Assembly (NCBI RefSeq): GCF_947495455.1
Contig: NZ_CANLZC010000019.1
Location: forward strand, 1 to 64,000
Direction of reading: 5' to 3'
Source of the DNA: an uncultured Shewanella sp.
Lineage (GTDB): Bacteria > Pseudomonadota > Gammaproteobacteria > Enterobacterales > Shewanellaceae
DNA length: 64,000 nucleotides
Position 1 is the first letter of the stretch; every line of letters begins with the position of its first letter. The notes under the pieces are model-generated. The model was not told the DNA's origin. It did not search any database and saw only the letters and a program-made list of their open reading frames with translations. The translations under genes and the position numbers were made by a program. Below, piece after piece: positions 46,936 through 58,042 of the stretch.

Positions 46936-49473
46936 TTAAACATGCCAAATATCATCCCGATAAGCTGCGATGGTGGCATCACTGGAAAAACCGCCACTGT
47001 TGGCTGTATTGCGAATACTCAGCTGAGTCCAACGTGTTTTATCCAAATACGTTCGAGAAACCGCTTGTTGAGCCAGCCTAAAGCTCTCAAAATCGGCGGC
47101 AGTCATCCAAGGCTCATCACAAGATTCGATGGCATGTATGATAGGGTCAAAAATCCCCGGCTCTAGCAAATTAAAATGCCCACTTTTCAATAAATTTAAT
47201 ACCTCAAATAATTCAGGGGATCGTTCGATAAACTCTTGAGGTTGATAATGAGATCGCAAGTGAGCAACCTCTTCTGCATTCATGCCAAAAAGGAAAAATG
47301 CATCGTCACCCACAGCGTTTAATATTTCAATGTTGGCGCCATCGAGTGTCCCTATGGTTAAAGCGCCATTCATCATAAACTTCATATTACCTGTCCCTGA
47401 CGCTTCTTTTCCTGCTGTGGATATTTGCTCAGAAAGATCTGCTGCAGGACAAATTTTCTCCATGGCCGTGACATTGTAATTGGGTAAAAAAGCAAAACGT
47501 AAATACGGCCGCATCAATGGCTCACTATTGACCATCTCTGCAACATTATTCGCCAGTTTCACAATCAATTTCGCCATGGCGTAACCTGGCGCAGCTTTAC
47601 CCGCAATCAACACACAACGCGGTACCATGTTATCAACATTGCCCTTCAACACTTGTTGATATAAATAAATCACATGTAAAATATTCAGCAGTTGCCGCTT
47701 ATATTCATGAATGCGTTTCACTTGCACATCAAATAACATCTCTGGGGCAAAGTCGACACCACACTCTTCTCGAATAAGCTGAGCTAAATCCACTTTATTT
47801 TGTTGTTTTATCTCACGCCATTGCTGTAAGAATGCATCATCATTTAAAAAATCTTTTAACCCTTTCAGTAAAGTTAGATCTTCTATCCATTTCCCCCCCA
47901 GTCTTTGATCCAGTAATTTTGATAATCTTGGATTACTAAATGACAACCAACGTCTAGGCGTGACGCCATTGGTTTTATTATTAAACTTTTCAGGCCATAA
48001 AGCATAAAAATGTTGAAATAATCCTGATTTTAATAATTGAGTATGTAGCCCAGCGACACCATTAACGGAAAAGCTGGCCACAATGGCCAAATAAGCCATG
48101 CGAATGCTCGGCTCACCATGGTTGTCAATAATGGACATTTGCGTCAACTTGTCAGCTTCACCAGGCCAATGGTGAGCAACAAGGTTAAGGTAACGTGCAT
48201 TGATCTCATAAATAATGTCTAAAATTCTAGGTAGAATGACTTCAAACATACGCACAGGCCAACATTCTAAGGCTTCAGGTAATAGAGTGTGATTGGTGTA
48301 CGCCATACAGCCAGAGGTGATCTGCCACGCTTCATTCCAACCTAAATCATAATGATCCATCAAAAGCCGCATTAATTCAGGAACAGCAATAGCGGGATGA
48401 GTATCATTTAACTGCATGACATTTAGCCGAGCGAAATCAGTAAAATTCACACCATAGTTTTTCACCCAAGTATTTAAAATATCTTGTAAACTGGCTGAAG
48501 AAAGAAAATATTGCTGCCTTAACCTTAATTCTTTTCCATTCTCACTACTGTCATTAGGGTATAACACCATAGTGATTTGTTCAGCCAAATTTTTATGGGC
48601 AACCGCCTCGGTATAGTCACCTTGATTAAACTCTTCTAAGTCAAAACCTTCAGTGGCTTGCGCCTTCCATAAGCGCAAGGTATTCACTCGATTGTTACGA
48701 TAACCCGGCACGGGCACATCATAAGCCACTGCAATCACATCTTGTGTATCAACCCAAGCATGATGATGACGGCCTTCATGATCGATATGAACTTCAGAGC
48801 GCCCATAAAACGGCACCAATACATTATGGTTTGATGCAATCACATCCCAAGGATGCCCCCCTTTCAACCAGCGATCGGCTTGCTCAACTTGGTAACCATT
48901 AACTATTTTTTGCGTGAACATGCCATATTCATAACGGATCCCATACCCTGTGACAGGCAAATCCATACAGGCACAACTGTCCAAAAAACACGCCGCTAGT
49001 CGACCTAAGCCGCCATTTCCCAATCCCGCATCGTGCTCAAGCGTCTCCAATTGCGCTAAATTCACTCGGTATTCTTGTACGACTTGCTCAGCTTCTTCGG
49101 TTAATCCTAAATTTAACAAGGTATTGCCGAGCGCTCGACCCATTAAAAATTCCAAAGAAAGATAAGCCACTTGCTTACGTTGTGCTTGAGTGTCTTGAAA
49201 ACGCGTTCTGCGCCAATCATGCATCATTTGCTCTTTGACGCTCAACGCTAATGCATGAAACAAATCATAAGGATTATTTTCATCTCGGCTTAGTCCATTT
49301 ATCACCACTCGCTTAAACGTCGCCGTTAAAGGATCGCAACTATTACAATGAGGATAATCGACAAATTCTTTCTTAGGTGATTTACTCGCGTTTTTATTGT
49401 CTTGCTTCGTCTCTGTCGGTAATGTCATTGGCTTGACAGGCGTTTTACTTGAATCATTATGGTGAACAGTCAT
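46936..49473 (-). CDS. glgP: Glycogen/maltodextrin phosphorylase GlgP
   Basis: An 845-residue GT35 phosphorylase that releases glucose-1-phosphate from alpha-glucan chain ends. The pyridoxal-phosphate site is visible as EASGTGNMKFMMNGALTIGT, with the family motifs HDAGLGNGGLGRLAACFLDS, QLNDTHPAIAVPEL and RIHEYKRQLLN. The N-terminal 40 residues are a Lys/Thr-rich extension. Its start overlaps the glgX stop by four bases (ATGA), which indicates coupled translation. Confidence 0.95.
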   Translation of the reverse strand: MTVHHNDSSKTPVKPMTLPTETKQDNKNASKSPKKEFVDYPHCNSCDPLTATFKRVVINGLSRDENNPYDLFHALALSVKEQMMHDWRRTRFQDTQAQRKQVAYLSLEFLMGRALGNTLLNLGLTEEAEQVVQEYRVNLAQLETLEHDAGLGNGGLGRLAACFLDSCACMDLPVTGYGIRYEYGMFTQKIVNGYQVEQADRWLKGGHPWDVIASNHNVLVPFYGRSEVHIDHEGRHHHAWVDTQDVIAVAYDVPVPGYRNNRVNTLRLWKAQATEGFDLEEFNQGDYTEAVAHKNLAEQITMVLYPNDSSENGKELRLRQQYFLSSASLQDILNTWVKNYGVNFTDFARLNVMQLNDTHPAIAVPELMRLLMDHYDLGWNEAWQITSGCMAYTNHTLLPEALECWPVRMFEVILPRILDIIYEINARYLNLVAHHWPGEADKLTQMSIIDNHGEPSIRMAYLAIVASFSVNGVAGLHTQLLKSGLFQHFYALWPEKFNNKTNGVTPRRWLSFSNPRLSKLLDQRLGGKWIEDLTLLKGLKDFLNDDAFLQQWREIKQQNKVDLAQLIREECGVDFAPEMLFDVQVKRIHEYKRQLLNILHVIYLYQQVLKGNVDNMVPRCVLIAGKAAPGYAMAKLIVKLANNVAEMVNSEPLMRPYLRFAFLPNYNVTAMEKICPAADLSEQISTAGKEASGTGNMKFMMNGALTIGTLDGANIEILNAVGDDAFFLFGMNAEEVAHLRSHYQPQEFIERSPELFEVLNLLKSGHFNLLEPGIFDPIIHAIESCDEPWMTAADFESFRLAQQAVSRTYLDKTRWTQLSIRNTANSGGFSSDATIAAYRDDIWHV

Positions 49474-51605
49474 TCATTTTCTCCTATTCGATAGGCATGA
49501 AATAGCATCAAACTACGATCTTGAAGTTGATACACTTGCTCATTGTTCTCTCCCTTAGACTCTATTGCTTCATAACCAGTATCATGGGTATATAAAACAC
49601 ATTGCCATGCTTGAAAACCTGCAAGCTGTGGTAAAATAAAAGGTAATGCACTTAATTCATTATTAAGCATTAATAGTAAAGCTTGTTGCTGACTGTCACT
49701 GCCTTCCAGTTTACCGCTTATCACAACACTCAATGTCCGAGTCTGAGTTTCACTCCATAATTGTTTCGTCATCGGCATTCCCTGACGACAATACCAATCT
49801 AAACCCGGCGCTTTGTCATTCATACTGTGATGCACATATTCAACATGGCACAACAGGGGAAAACGTTTACGAATACGAATTAATTTTTGAGTAAAACAAA
49901 ACAACGCATCTGAGTATGGCGTATTTGTCCAATCTCGCCAGCTTAAATGATTATCTTGGCAATAAGAGTTGTTATTACCTGCTTGAGTACGGCCCACCTC
50001 GTCTCCAGCAAGCAATAGAGGCACGCCTTGAGATAGAAAAAGTGAGGTTAATAAATTGCGACATTGCCTCGCTCTCACTCGGTTAATATCTTGATCGCAT
50101 GTTTTCCCTTCTTCACCATAATTATGACTAAAATTTTCTTGGCGACCATCACGGTTATCTTCAAGGTTGGCTTCATTATGCTTATGGTCATAACTGACTA
50201 AATCCCATAAGGTAAACCCATCATGACAAGTAATAAAATTAATGCTACTGGCAGGGGGTTTGCCCCCATGCTCAAATAAGTCACTAGAGCCATGAAATCG
50301 CCTCGCAAATTCAGGTAACATGCCAGCATCTCCTCGCCAAAAACGCCGCATTGTGTCTCTAAATCTGTCATTCCATTCACTCCAGGCAATGGGAAAATTC
50401 CCCAGTTGATAGCCCCCTGGGCCTAAATCCCAAGGCTCGGCCATTAATTTCACTTGGCAAAGAACGGGATCTTGCGCAATGGCCTTAAAAAAACCCGCAC
50501 TGAGGTCAAATCCATGAAGCTCTCTTGCTAATGTCGCCGCCAAATCAAAACGAAAACCATCAACCCCCATGACCTCCACCCAATAACGTAAAGAGTCCAT
50601 CACTAACTGCAACACGCGTGGATGAGCCAAATTCAAAGTATTGCCGCAGCCAGTGTCATTGATATAATAACGAGGATCACTGGCCACTAAACGATAATAG
50701 CTAACATTATCAATACCTTTAAAACTATATGTCGGCCCTAATCGATTGCCTTCCGCGCTGTGATTATAAACAACATCTAGAATCACCTCGATGCCAGCTT
50801 CATGAAGCCGTGTCACCATATGCCTAAATTCACACACATCGTTATTGACTAAATACTCATGATGCGGAATAAAAAAACCAATACTGTTGTAGCCCCAATA
50901 ATTCGTCAGGCCTTTGTGATGCAAAAATGATTCATCAAAAAAAGATTGGACAGGCATGAGTTCAACACTTGTCACCCCTAAATCCACTAAATATTGGATC
51001 ACTTGCTCGTCACATAAACCTAAAAATGTCCCTTTTAAGGCTTGCTTTAAATGAGGGTGCTGCTGAGTAAAACCTTTAACATGTAATTCATATAGAATAT
51101 TGCTTGATAGACGCTGCGCTTTATTACTCGGTACTTTTTCTTTGTTTACAGGGGGAATAGGTAATAAATGACGATGATCGACGACTTTACACTTAGGCAT
51201 ATAAGGCGCACTGTCACGGGTATCAAAAGATAAATCATCCTCGTCATGACCTTCATCGTGTATGTGAGCATATAAACTCGCATCTTCTTTTTGGTGACCA
51301 TGAAATTGTTTTGCATAAGGATCTAATAACAATTTATGCCGATTAAAACGGTGACCTAGCAAGGGCTGATAGGGACCATCAACTCGATAAGCATACAGTG
51401 TTTGGCTATTGGCACCCTTAACATAGCCATGCCAGGTATCTTGAGTTTTCATTGGCAAAGGCAACTGTGCTAATTCTTGCTGACCGCTTTCATCAAACAA
51501 ACACAGTATCACTTCAGTCGCATGGGCTGAAAAAAGTGCAAAATTGACTCCCTCATCATCGATTGTTGCTCCTAATGGATAGGCCCTACCTTCACTGATC
51601 TCCAT
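49470..51605 (-). CDS. glgX: Glycogen debranching enzyme GlgX
   Basis: A 711-residue GH13 debranching enzyme that cuts alpha-1,6 branches left by GlgP. The N-terminal carbohydrate-binding module (GATIDDEGVNFALFSAHATE) is followed by the (beta/alpha)8 barrel with VILDVVYNHSAEG, GFRFDLAATLARE (nucleophile Asp), LMAEPWDLG (acid/base Glu) and FITCHDGFTLWDL (stabilising Asp). It is followed directly by glgP with a 4-base overlap and preceded by glgB after 78 bases. Confidence 0.95.
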   Translation of the reverse strand: MEISEGRAYPLGATIDDEGVNFALFSAHATEVILCLFDESGQQELAQLPLPMKTQDTWHGYVKGANSQTLYAYRVDGPYQPLLGHRFNRHKLLLDPYAKQFHGHQKEDASLYAHIHDEGHDEDDLSFDTRDSAPYMPKCKVVDHRHLLPIPPVNKEKVPSNKAQRLSSNILYELHVKGFTQQHPHLKQALKGTFLGLCDEQVIQYLVDLGVTSVELMPVQSFFDESFLHHKGLTNYWGYNSIGFFIPHHEYLVNNDVCEFRHMVTRLHEAGIEVILDVVYNHSAEGNRLGPTYSFKGIDNVSYYRLVASDPRYYINDTGCGNTLNLAHPRVLQLVMDSLRYWVEVMGVDGFRFDLAATLARELHGFDLSAGFFKAIAQDPVLCQVKLMAEPWDLGPGGYQLGNFPIAWSEWNDRFRDTMRRFWRGDAGMLPEFARRFHGSSDLFEHGGKPPASSINFITCHDGFTLWDLVSYDHKHNEANLEDNRDGRQENFSHNYGEEGKTCDQDINRVRARQCRNLLTSLFLSQGVPLLLAGDEVGRTQAGNNNSYCQDNHLSWRDWTNTPYSDALFCFTQKLIRIRKRFPLLCHVEYVHHSMNDKAPGLDWYCRQGMPMTKQLWSETQTRTLSVVISGKLEGSDSQQQALLLMLNNELSALPFILPQLAGFQAWQCVLYTHDTGYEAIESKGENNEQVYQLQDRSLMLFHAYRIGENE

Positions 51606-51683
51606 TTTTGCTCCTTCAAAACCTTAACCTTATTAGACTTAGTAATGAAATGGTTTGAGATGCTTTAGCATTCTTATTGTTTT

Positions 51684-53933
51684 TCATTGCTTTTCATTGA
51701 CAGTAGGCGCGAGAATTAAACACCCTGATGGTGGCACAGTAATTAACGCACTTTGTGCCATGTTCTGATAGGGCTCATCAATAGGAAAAATATACCCCTC
51801 ATTGCCTTTGTTTGAGCCGCCGTAATACTTGCTGTCACTGTTGAGTAGCTCAGAATAAATTCCATTTTTAGGTAAACCAATTCGATATTGCTCTTTCACA
51901 TCGGCCAACATATTAACGACAAAAACAAGGTGACTATTCACATTCTTACCAAAACGAACAAACACAAAAATACTGTCTATGTGGTTATCACAATCTAACC
52001 ATTGAAAACAGCTTCCTTGATCTTCATTATCAAATAAAGCGCTGTGAGATGAATAAAGATGATTGAGATCTTTCACCCAAGCTTGTAATCCTTTATGGGG
52101 TTCATAAGCCAATAATGACCAGTCTAGCTCCCTGTCATGGCTCCATTCCTGACGCTGACCAAATTCGCCCCCCATAAACAACAGCTTTTTACCCGGATGT
52201 CCCCACATAAAACCATAATAACAACGCAATGTAGCGAACTTTTGCCAATCATCACCAGAAATTTTATCCAATAAAGCGCCTTTTCCATGAACGACTTCAT
52301 CATGACTTAAAGACAAAATAAAGTGCTCATTAAAGCAATAAATTAAACTAAACGTCATCTCATTATGATGATAATGCCGATAAATGGGATCCCGTTTTAA
52401 ATAACTTAAAGTGTCATTCATCCAGCCCATATTCCACTTAAAGCCGAAACCCAGTGCCTTATCATTTTGAAATGTAGGATGGGTCACTCCCTGCCAAGCA
52501 GTCGACTCTTCCGCTATCATGACAACGCCAGGAAAATCTTGATAAACAACCTGATTCAATTGCCGCAGAAACGCAATGGCCTCTAAATTTTCATTCCCTC
52601 CCCATTGATTGGGTCGCCATTGTTCAGGCTTTCGACTGTAATCTAAGTACAGCATAGAAGAGACAGCATCGAGCCTAAGCCCATCAAAGTGGAATTCTCG
52701 CAGCCAATAACACGCATTACTCAACAAATAACTTTTCACTTCTGAACGGTCATAGTTATAAATTAAGGTATTCCAGTCTGGATGCTCTCCTTTTTGAGGA
52801 TCTGCATGTTCAAATAAGCAAGTGCCATCAAAGTTGGCTAATCCATGGGGATCTTTAGGAAAATGGGCAGCCACCCAATCTAAAATCACAGCAATGCCAG
52901 CTAAATGGCATGCATCAATAAAACGCTTTAACCCAGTGGGATCGCCAAATCGATAAGTCGGTGCAAACATACCAATAGGCTGATAACCCCAAGAGGCATC
53001 AAAAGGATATTCACTGATCGGCATTAACTGTAAATGCGTAAATCCCATCATTTTAACGTAAGGTATGAGCGATTTAATCAAGGTGGCATAATCGAGATAA
53101 GAGGCCTTGTCATCGCCACTTCGACGCCAAGAAGCCAAATGCACTTCATAAATAGACATGGCTGATACATGCCATCGAGATTTTGCTCTCTGAGTGAGCC
53201 ATGCTTTATCGTGCCACTGGTATTCTTTTGCCGTAGGGATCACAGCAGCATTACCTGGCGCAGACTCCATTTGTTTAGCAAAAGGGTCTGATTTTCGAAA
53301 CACTTGACCATTCTGAGTGTGTATTTCAAATTTGTAATGTTGATATTCCAGCACATCAGGAATAAAAAGCTCCCAAATACCACTGTTTTCATGTTTACGC
53401 ATTAAGTGGCGACGGGGATCCCAATGATTAAAGTCTCCTAACAAGGCCACTGAATGGGCATTGGGTGCCCACACACTAAATAATACGCCTGAAATATTTG
53501 AGTAAGATAACCAATTAGCGCCTAAAAGTCGTTGCGCTTGGTGTTGATTACCTTCAGAAAACAAATAGGTATCAATGTCAGAAAGCAAACTATGAAATTG
53601 ATAAGGATCAATGATTTCCTCAACACTCAAAGGATATTTCACTAATAACTTATATAAAAAAGGCTGAGAACAATGCGGTAAAACAACAGAGAAAAGCCCA
53701 ACTTCATTGACTTTATCTAAGACTGAAATCCTCTCAAGTCCATCAATGCTCATCACATCGACCTTTAACGCTTCAGGCAAAAAAACGTTAATGCTCACCT
53801 TGTCCTTTTGCGCCTTTTTATCTCTGATAAGCTGCATACCTAACGGCCACTTTTTATCTGCCTCTTGATAATAAGCAGGCAAAAAATCATGATTGGCATA
53901 AACAACATCTTTAATAATTTCAGTTGTTTCCAT
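51684..53933 (-). CDS. glgB: 1,4-alpha-glucan branching enzyme GlgB
   Basis: A 749-residue GH13 branching enzyme. An N-terminal region and a CBM48 module ([20 protein letters not shown]) precede the barrel: [32 protein letters not shown] (nucleophile Asp), [11 protein letters not shown] (acid/base Glu) and [15 protein letters not shown]-terminal all-beta domain follows. It introduces alpha-1,6 branches into the glucan. It lies between malQ and glgX. Confidence 0.95.
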   Translation of the reverse strand: METTEIIKDVVYANHDFLPAYYQEADKKWPLGMQLIRDKKAQKDKVSINVFLPEALKVDVMSIDGLERISVLDKVNEVGLFSVVLPHCSQPFLYKLLVKYPLSVEEIIDPYQFHSLLSDIDTYLFSEGNQHQAQRLLGANWLSYSNISGVLFSVWAPNAHSVALLGDFNHWDPRRHLMRKHENSGIWELFIPDVLEYQHYKFEIHTQNGQVFRKSDPFAKQMESAPGNAAVIPTAKEYQWHDKAWLTQRAKSRWHVSAMSIYEVHLASWRRSGDDKASYLDYATLIKSLIPYVKMMGFTHLQLMPISEYPFDASWGYQPIGMFAPTYRFGDPTGLKRFIDACHLAGIAVILDWVAAHFPKDPHGLANFDGTCLFEHADPQKGEHPDWNTLIYNYDRSEVKSYLLSNACYWLREFHFDGLRLDAVSSMLYLDYSRKPEQWRPNQWGGNENLEAIAFLRQLNQVVYQDFPGVVMIAEESTAWQGVTHPTFQNDKALGFGFKWNMGWMNDTLSYLKRDPIYRHYHHNEMTFSLIYCFNEHFILSLSHDEVVHGKGALLDKISGDDWQKFATLRCYYGFMWGHPGKKLLFMGGEFGQRQEWSHDRELDWSLLAYEPHKGLQAWVKDLNHLYSSHSALFDNEDQGSCFQWLDCDNHIDSIFVFVRFGKNVNSHLVFVVNMLADVKEQYRIGLPKNGIYSELLNSDSKYYGGSNKGNEGYIFPIDEPYQNMAQSALITVPPSGCLILAPTVNEKQ

Positions 53934-53981
53934 GTCACCTTATCCATATCATTTAAATTTAAATCAATGTCTAAAATTCAA

Positions 53982-56138
53982 TTAGTTTTGTTCATTTCTT
54001 TGAATATGAATGGCATCCAATAATGCTAAAAAACGTGCATCTTGCTCTAAGTCTGCCAGTGTCGATGTTAACCTTCTTTGCCAATTAGGGTACTCCTGCC
54101 ACGTACCAGGAATATTCACCCCATGAATATCGGCCAATAAATCACATAATTGCACACTAAAAAGCTGTGATACCCCAGAAGCACAAAGGGTTACCCAAGC
54201 CATTAACAGCTCAGAAAAAGCTAAGGTTTCCATAGCAATATTCGAGGGTAAGAGTTGCTTCCAAATAAGAATATCCAGTAATTGTTGCTTCTCTTCACAA
54301 CGTCGATGTAATAACGCCGCTAGGGCGTCTTCAGACTCAATTAATGATAATTTAAAGCGTAAATGTAAATCACTGCTCGACCACCAAGCCGCCAATGTAG
54401 GAACATCATGGTTAGCTAACATCATCATGCTTTGTTTTTTATAATCTTTAGGCGCAAAAAAACCTTGCCAATCCTTACAGAAATAAAACACTTCATTAGC
54501 ATAAAACCCTGCATTAGCAACAGCTTGGGTTAAGGCATCAGGGATCAAGCCTAGATCTTCACCTATGACACAGCATTGGGCTAATTGACTCTCTAAATTA
54601 ATAATGGCAATGAGAGTATCCATAGGATAATAAACATAAGCGCCTTTTCCTCTCGACTGATTAATTGGCCGACACCATAGGCGTAATAAGCCAACCACAT
54701 GATCAATTCTTAAGCCACCGCAATAACGCATATTTTGATGCACTAACTGAATAAAAGGCGCAAAGGCTGATTGCTGTAATTTAATGGGATCAAAAGGTGT
54801 TAAACACCAATTTTGCCCTTGTGGAGCAAGATTATCTGGAGGCGCTCCAACACTCAACTTAGTGGCATATTGAGGTAAATTCGCCCCCACTTCAGCCCCT
54901 TTACTCTTTGCGCCTACGGCCAAATCACGAATAAGGCCGATTGACATACCAACTGCTTTAGCATGTACTTGACAAGCTTGTAATTGTTCCTCAGCAACAA
55001 ATTGTAAATAACAAAAAAAAGTCGCATCAACAGGCATGCCATTATTGCTGTCGGCAAATAAGACTTCTTCTCTCAACACAAACTCTTGCAGCGCTTGGCC
55101 TTCTTCAGATATAAATGATTGAAACGCCCTATACCTTGAGGTATTTTTAGCTTGCTCATGTTCACAAAAAGCTTGATACAAAAGCACAAAGCACTGATAT
55201 TTTAGTGAAAAAACATGATTATAATCGACCCAGTCAGTCTCATTAAGATTGTCAATTTTTGCGTGCCACAATGAGGTTTCAATATGACTTTTAACATAAA
55301 CAAACTCGCTAACCTCCTCAATGCCAATATAAAGCGGATTGATCCTTCGTCTGTCAGTAGGACTATAAGGACTGGCTTGCTCAGGCTCTTTTATATCAAG
55401 GGCATGTAGAGGATTCAGTAAAATAAAATCAGCGCCTTTCTTAGCGACAATAGTAATGAGTTGATATAAGTCCGTAAAATCCCCCACTCCCCATTGCCGA
55501 CTGCTCCGTAGGCTATAAAGCTGAATATTCACTCCCCAAGGTTTAATCCTTTTCTTTGAGTGAGTATCAGTAAAATGCCCACTAAAGGCTTTTCTAGGCG
55601 CCACCATCAAGCATCCAACAAATCGCTTCAACGACAAGGCTAATAACACGATACTGACTTGATGATAACCAAGAACGAGTCGAGGAGTGATATCTGTGCT
55701 TGAAAAATCAATGCGATATTTAATGTATTTCTGCTCAGCATAAACATGTTCCTCTACACTCATCAATGCTTCTTTTGTTAACACGACACTAGACAGCTGA
55801 CCTTGAGGGCTGACAATACTTAACTTGATGCTACCTTGGTATTTTGCAGGTAAAAAAATATCCATTTTCAATTCATCAATATAACAATATTGAAAACGAG
55901 GTAGAGGCAAAGTCCAAGAATGATGCGCTAATTCCTCTATACGGCTTTGGATTTGCTCATCATTAAGAGGGGAATCGATTTCTTCTTCATCCACCACTTG
56001 GCTTGATTGAGACATGAGACTGCGTAATACTCCTTGCCTATCGGCATCAGGGATCACCACAGTCTCACCTTTATAATCCACGTATTCATCGCCAATACCT
56101 TGTAAATAAAGTAAATCTTCTAGTGCCATGAATATCAC
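53982..56138 (-). CDS. malQ: 4-alpha-glucanotransferase MalQ
   Basis: A 718-residue GH77 amylomaltase that transfers maltodextrin segments. The family signatures are GVNIQLYSLRSSRQWGVGDF, FILLNPLHALD, QASPYSPTDRRRINPLYIGI, LRIDHVVGLLRLWCRP (nucleophile Asp), CVIGEDLGLIPD (acid/base Glu) and ANHDVPTLAAWW. An N-terminal extension of about 200 residues occurs in the long MalQ subgroup. It is the first gene of the operon, so the main promoter should lie in 56139-56300. Confidence 0.94.
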   Translation of the reverse strand: MIFMALEDLLYLQGIGDEYVDYKGETVVIPDADRQGVLRSLMSQSSQVVDEEEIDSPLNDEQIQSRIEELAHHSWTLPLPRFQYCYIDELKMDIFLPAKYQGSIKLSIVSPQGQLSSVVLTKEALMSVEEHVYAEQKYIKYRIDFSSTDITPRLVLGYHQVSIVLLALSLKRFVGCLMVAPRKAFSGHFTDTHSKKRIKPWGVNIQLYSLRSSRQWGVGDFTDLYQLITIVAKKGADFILLNPLHALDIKEPEQASPYSPTDRRRINPLYIGIEEVSEFVYVKSHIETSLWHAKIDNLNETDWVDYNHVFSLKYQCFVLLYQAFCEHEQAKNTSRYRAFQSFISEEGQALQEFVLREEVLFADSNNGMPVDATFFCYLQFVAEEQLQACQVHAKAVGMSIGLIRDLAVGAKSKGAEVGANLPQYATKLSVGAPPDNLAPQGQNWCLTPFDPIKLQQSAFAPFIQLVHQNMRYCGGLRIDHVVGLLRLWCRPINQSRGKGAYVYYPMDTLIAIINLESQLAQCCVIGEDLGLIPDALTQAVANAGFYANEVFYFCKDWQGFFAPKDYKKQSMMMLANHDVPTLAAWWSSSDLHLRFKLSLIESEDALAALLHRRCEEKQQLLDILIWKQLLPSNIAMETLAFSELLMAWVTLCASGVSQLFSVQLCDLLADIHGVNIPGTWQEYPNWQRRLTSTLADLEQDARFLALLDAIHIQRNEQN

Positions 56139-56275
56139 CTATTTATCCAATAACATTTACCTTATCAAGCTTAGTGAAAAATCCCATTCTCACCACTTTT
56201 CTCACTGTACATACAATCATATCGACCTTTATTGAAAAATGAAGTGTCGATGAGTTTTTAAAGATGAGCGGGAAA

Positions 56276-56349
56276 TTGAATGATGAAAACCCAATAACCT
56301 CAGGAAGTTTAATAATGAAAAACCCAATAACCAAGGGCAATTGGGTTTT
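56276..56349 (-). terminator. Terminator after the phosphatase genes, with a duplicated half
   Basis: AAAACCCAAT (56319-56328) pairs with ATTGGGTTTT (56340-56349); on the minus strand TTTTT follows. A near copy of the left arm with its flank (56276-56299, compare 56308-56332) lies 33 bases further on and could pair alternatively. Confidence 0.72.
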
Positions 56350-56364
56350 GATTTTCAATGATTA

Positions 56365-58002
56365 TTATTGCGCAGCTTCTGCTTTACTCAGTAAATTACC
56401 AGCATGATTAATGACATGAAAAATATGATTTTGCTCAACAGTACCTTGGATCAGGTGGGCACCTGGACCTTGGGCATAAATAGCCACATCTTCACCACCA
56501 TGGGTCTCACTATTAAGGGGAACCAATGCTTCTTGATGATAGCTAAGACTTTGCGTATCGATATAATTTAAATCCACTCGACCCGTCGAAGCGGGATAAT
56601 CGTAACGCTCATCACCGCCCACCTCAAGCGGAGTATGGCCTAACCCATTAGCGTAACCCAATGTCGTGTATGGCAAACCATGGCTATCGGTTTCATAAGT
56701 GAGTTCTGCCAATCCATTCTTATCCGTACTTTTTACTAGACCTAAAATAGGATTACCTCGAATAGGATAGCCGCCCATGGTCATCACATGACTATGATCG
56801 GCAGTCACCATTAATAAGGTCTCTTTTGAAGAGGTTTTCTCCATAGCAACCCTTACGGCTTTCGATAAGGCAATAGTATCATAAAGCGCCCTTGCGGCAT
56901 TACCAGCATGGTGACCATGATCAATACGGCCCGCTTCTACGATTAATACAAAACCTTTATCATTTTTTTGTAAAATATCGATGGACTTTGCCGTCATTTC
57001 AGCCAGTGATGGCTCGCCATTCACTCCTTCTGTTGTTCTGTCGGCATCATAGTCCATATGGGATGAATTAAAGAGCCCCAATAAGTGATCAACTTCTAGG
57101 GGATCGATGTCGATAAAATGCGCTCTGTCTTGAACATAAGCGGCATTATCATATTGCTTGAGCCATTGCTCTGTTAAATCCACACCATCTAGACGTTTAC
57201 CACTTTGACCTTCTCCATCCACTAGAGTATTAGGAATAAAAGCACGGCGCCCTCCCCCTAACATGACATTCATTCCTTTACCGTCGTTGAAATCGAGTAA
57301 CTGCTTTGCGATATCGCTACAAGCATTGGCTACCGCCTCATCTGGTAAATCGGCGTCACTTTCCCAATTTCTTTCTGGCACATGAGCATAAGTCGCTGCA
57401 GGTGTTGCGTGAGTCACTCTTGCTGTCGATACCACCCCCGTTGACATGCCAGCCATGGCAGCAAGTTCTAACGCTGTCACTAAGTCTTGATCTTTTGTGG
57501 ATGCACAATTCCCTCGAATGACGCCTTCTGCAAGAGAAATAACACCGGCATCAGTTTTAACACCTGTCATCATTGCCGCCATTGTGCCCGCTGAATCTGG
57601 TGTTTGTGCATCGGTATTAAAGGTTTTAGACAACCCAACATAAGGAAAACTTTCAAAAGATAAGATATTTTCTTCTCCAGTTTGACCACTTAATTGCCCC
57701 TCTAAAATACGCGCCGCTGTGATGGTTGAAACGCCCATTCCATCTCCGACAAATAAAATAATATTTTTAGCGGAACCCGCCTCATTGTTGCTCGTTAATT
57801 TTTCCGCTTCGACAACCCGTTGCTGACCATCAATATACCATTGATTCACTGCGCTCCAATTAGCATGACTGTACTCATCCGTTACGGTGCCCTGTTCAAG
57901 GCTAGTTTCATCTGTTAGTGGAACGAGATTATCATCATCGTCATTACACGCGCTTAATCCCAATACCGCCAAAAGCGTCATTGCCAATACCGTTTTATTC
58001 AT
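56365..58002 (-). CDS. PhoA-type alkaline phosphatase, predicted lipoprotein
   Basis: A 545-residue alkaline phosphatase. The N-terminus TVLAMTLLAVLGLSAC carries a lipobox, so it is probably membrane-anchored, unlike classical soluble PhoA. The catalytic domain has NIILFVGDGMGVSTITAARI (metal Asp), TPDSAGTMAAMMTGVKT (nucleophile Ser), EAGRIDHGHHAGNAARAL and VTADHSHVMTMGG (metal His/Asp), with THGGEDVAIYA at the end. Start at 58002 (GGAG six bases upstream) was preferred to 58014. It follows its paralogue by 40 bases on the same strand, an apparent tandem duplication. Confidence 0.92.
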   Translation of the reverse strand: MNKTVLAMTLLAVLGLSACNDDDDNLVPLTDETSLEQGTVTDEYSHANWSAVNQWYIDGQQRVVEAEKLTSNNEAGSAKNIILFVGDGMGVSTITAARILEGQLSGQTGEENILSFESFPYVGLSKTFNTDAQTPDSAGTMAAMMTGVKTDAGVISLAEGVIRGNCASTKDQDLVTALELAAMAGMSTGVVSTARVTHATPAATYAHVPERNWESDADLPDEAVANACSDIAKQLLDFNDGKGMNVMLGGGRRAFIPNTLVDGEGQSGKRLDGVDLTEQWLKQYDNAAYVQDRAHFIDIDPLEVDHLLGLFNSSHMDYDADRTTEGVNGEPSLAEMTAKSIDILQKNDKGFVLIVEAGRIDHGHHAGNAARALYDTIALSKAVRVAMEKTSSKETLLMVTADHSHVMTMGGYPIRGNPILGLVKSTDKNGLAELTYETDSHGLPYTTLGYANGLGHTPLEVGGDERYDYPASTGRVDLNYIDTQSLSYHQEALVPLNSETHGGEDVAIYAQGPGAHLIQGTVEQNHIFHVINHAGNLLSKAEAAQ

Positions 58003-58042
58003 TTTATGCTCCAAAAATTAATGCAAAATTGATGTGTTAAGT

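Noticed and set aside
56143-56358. A 71-codon minus-strand frame between malQ and the phosphatase gene
   Set aside because: It covers the duplicated terminator region, and the residues come from the repeat; there is no ribosome binding site.
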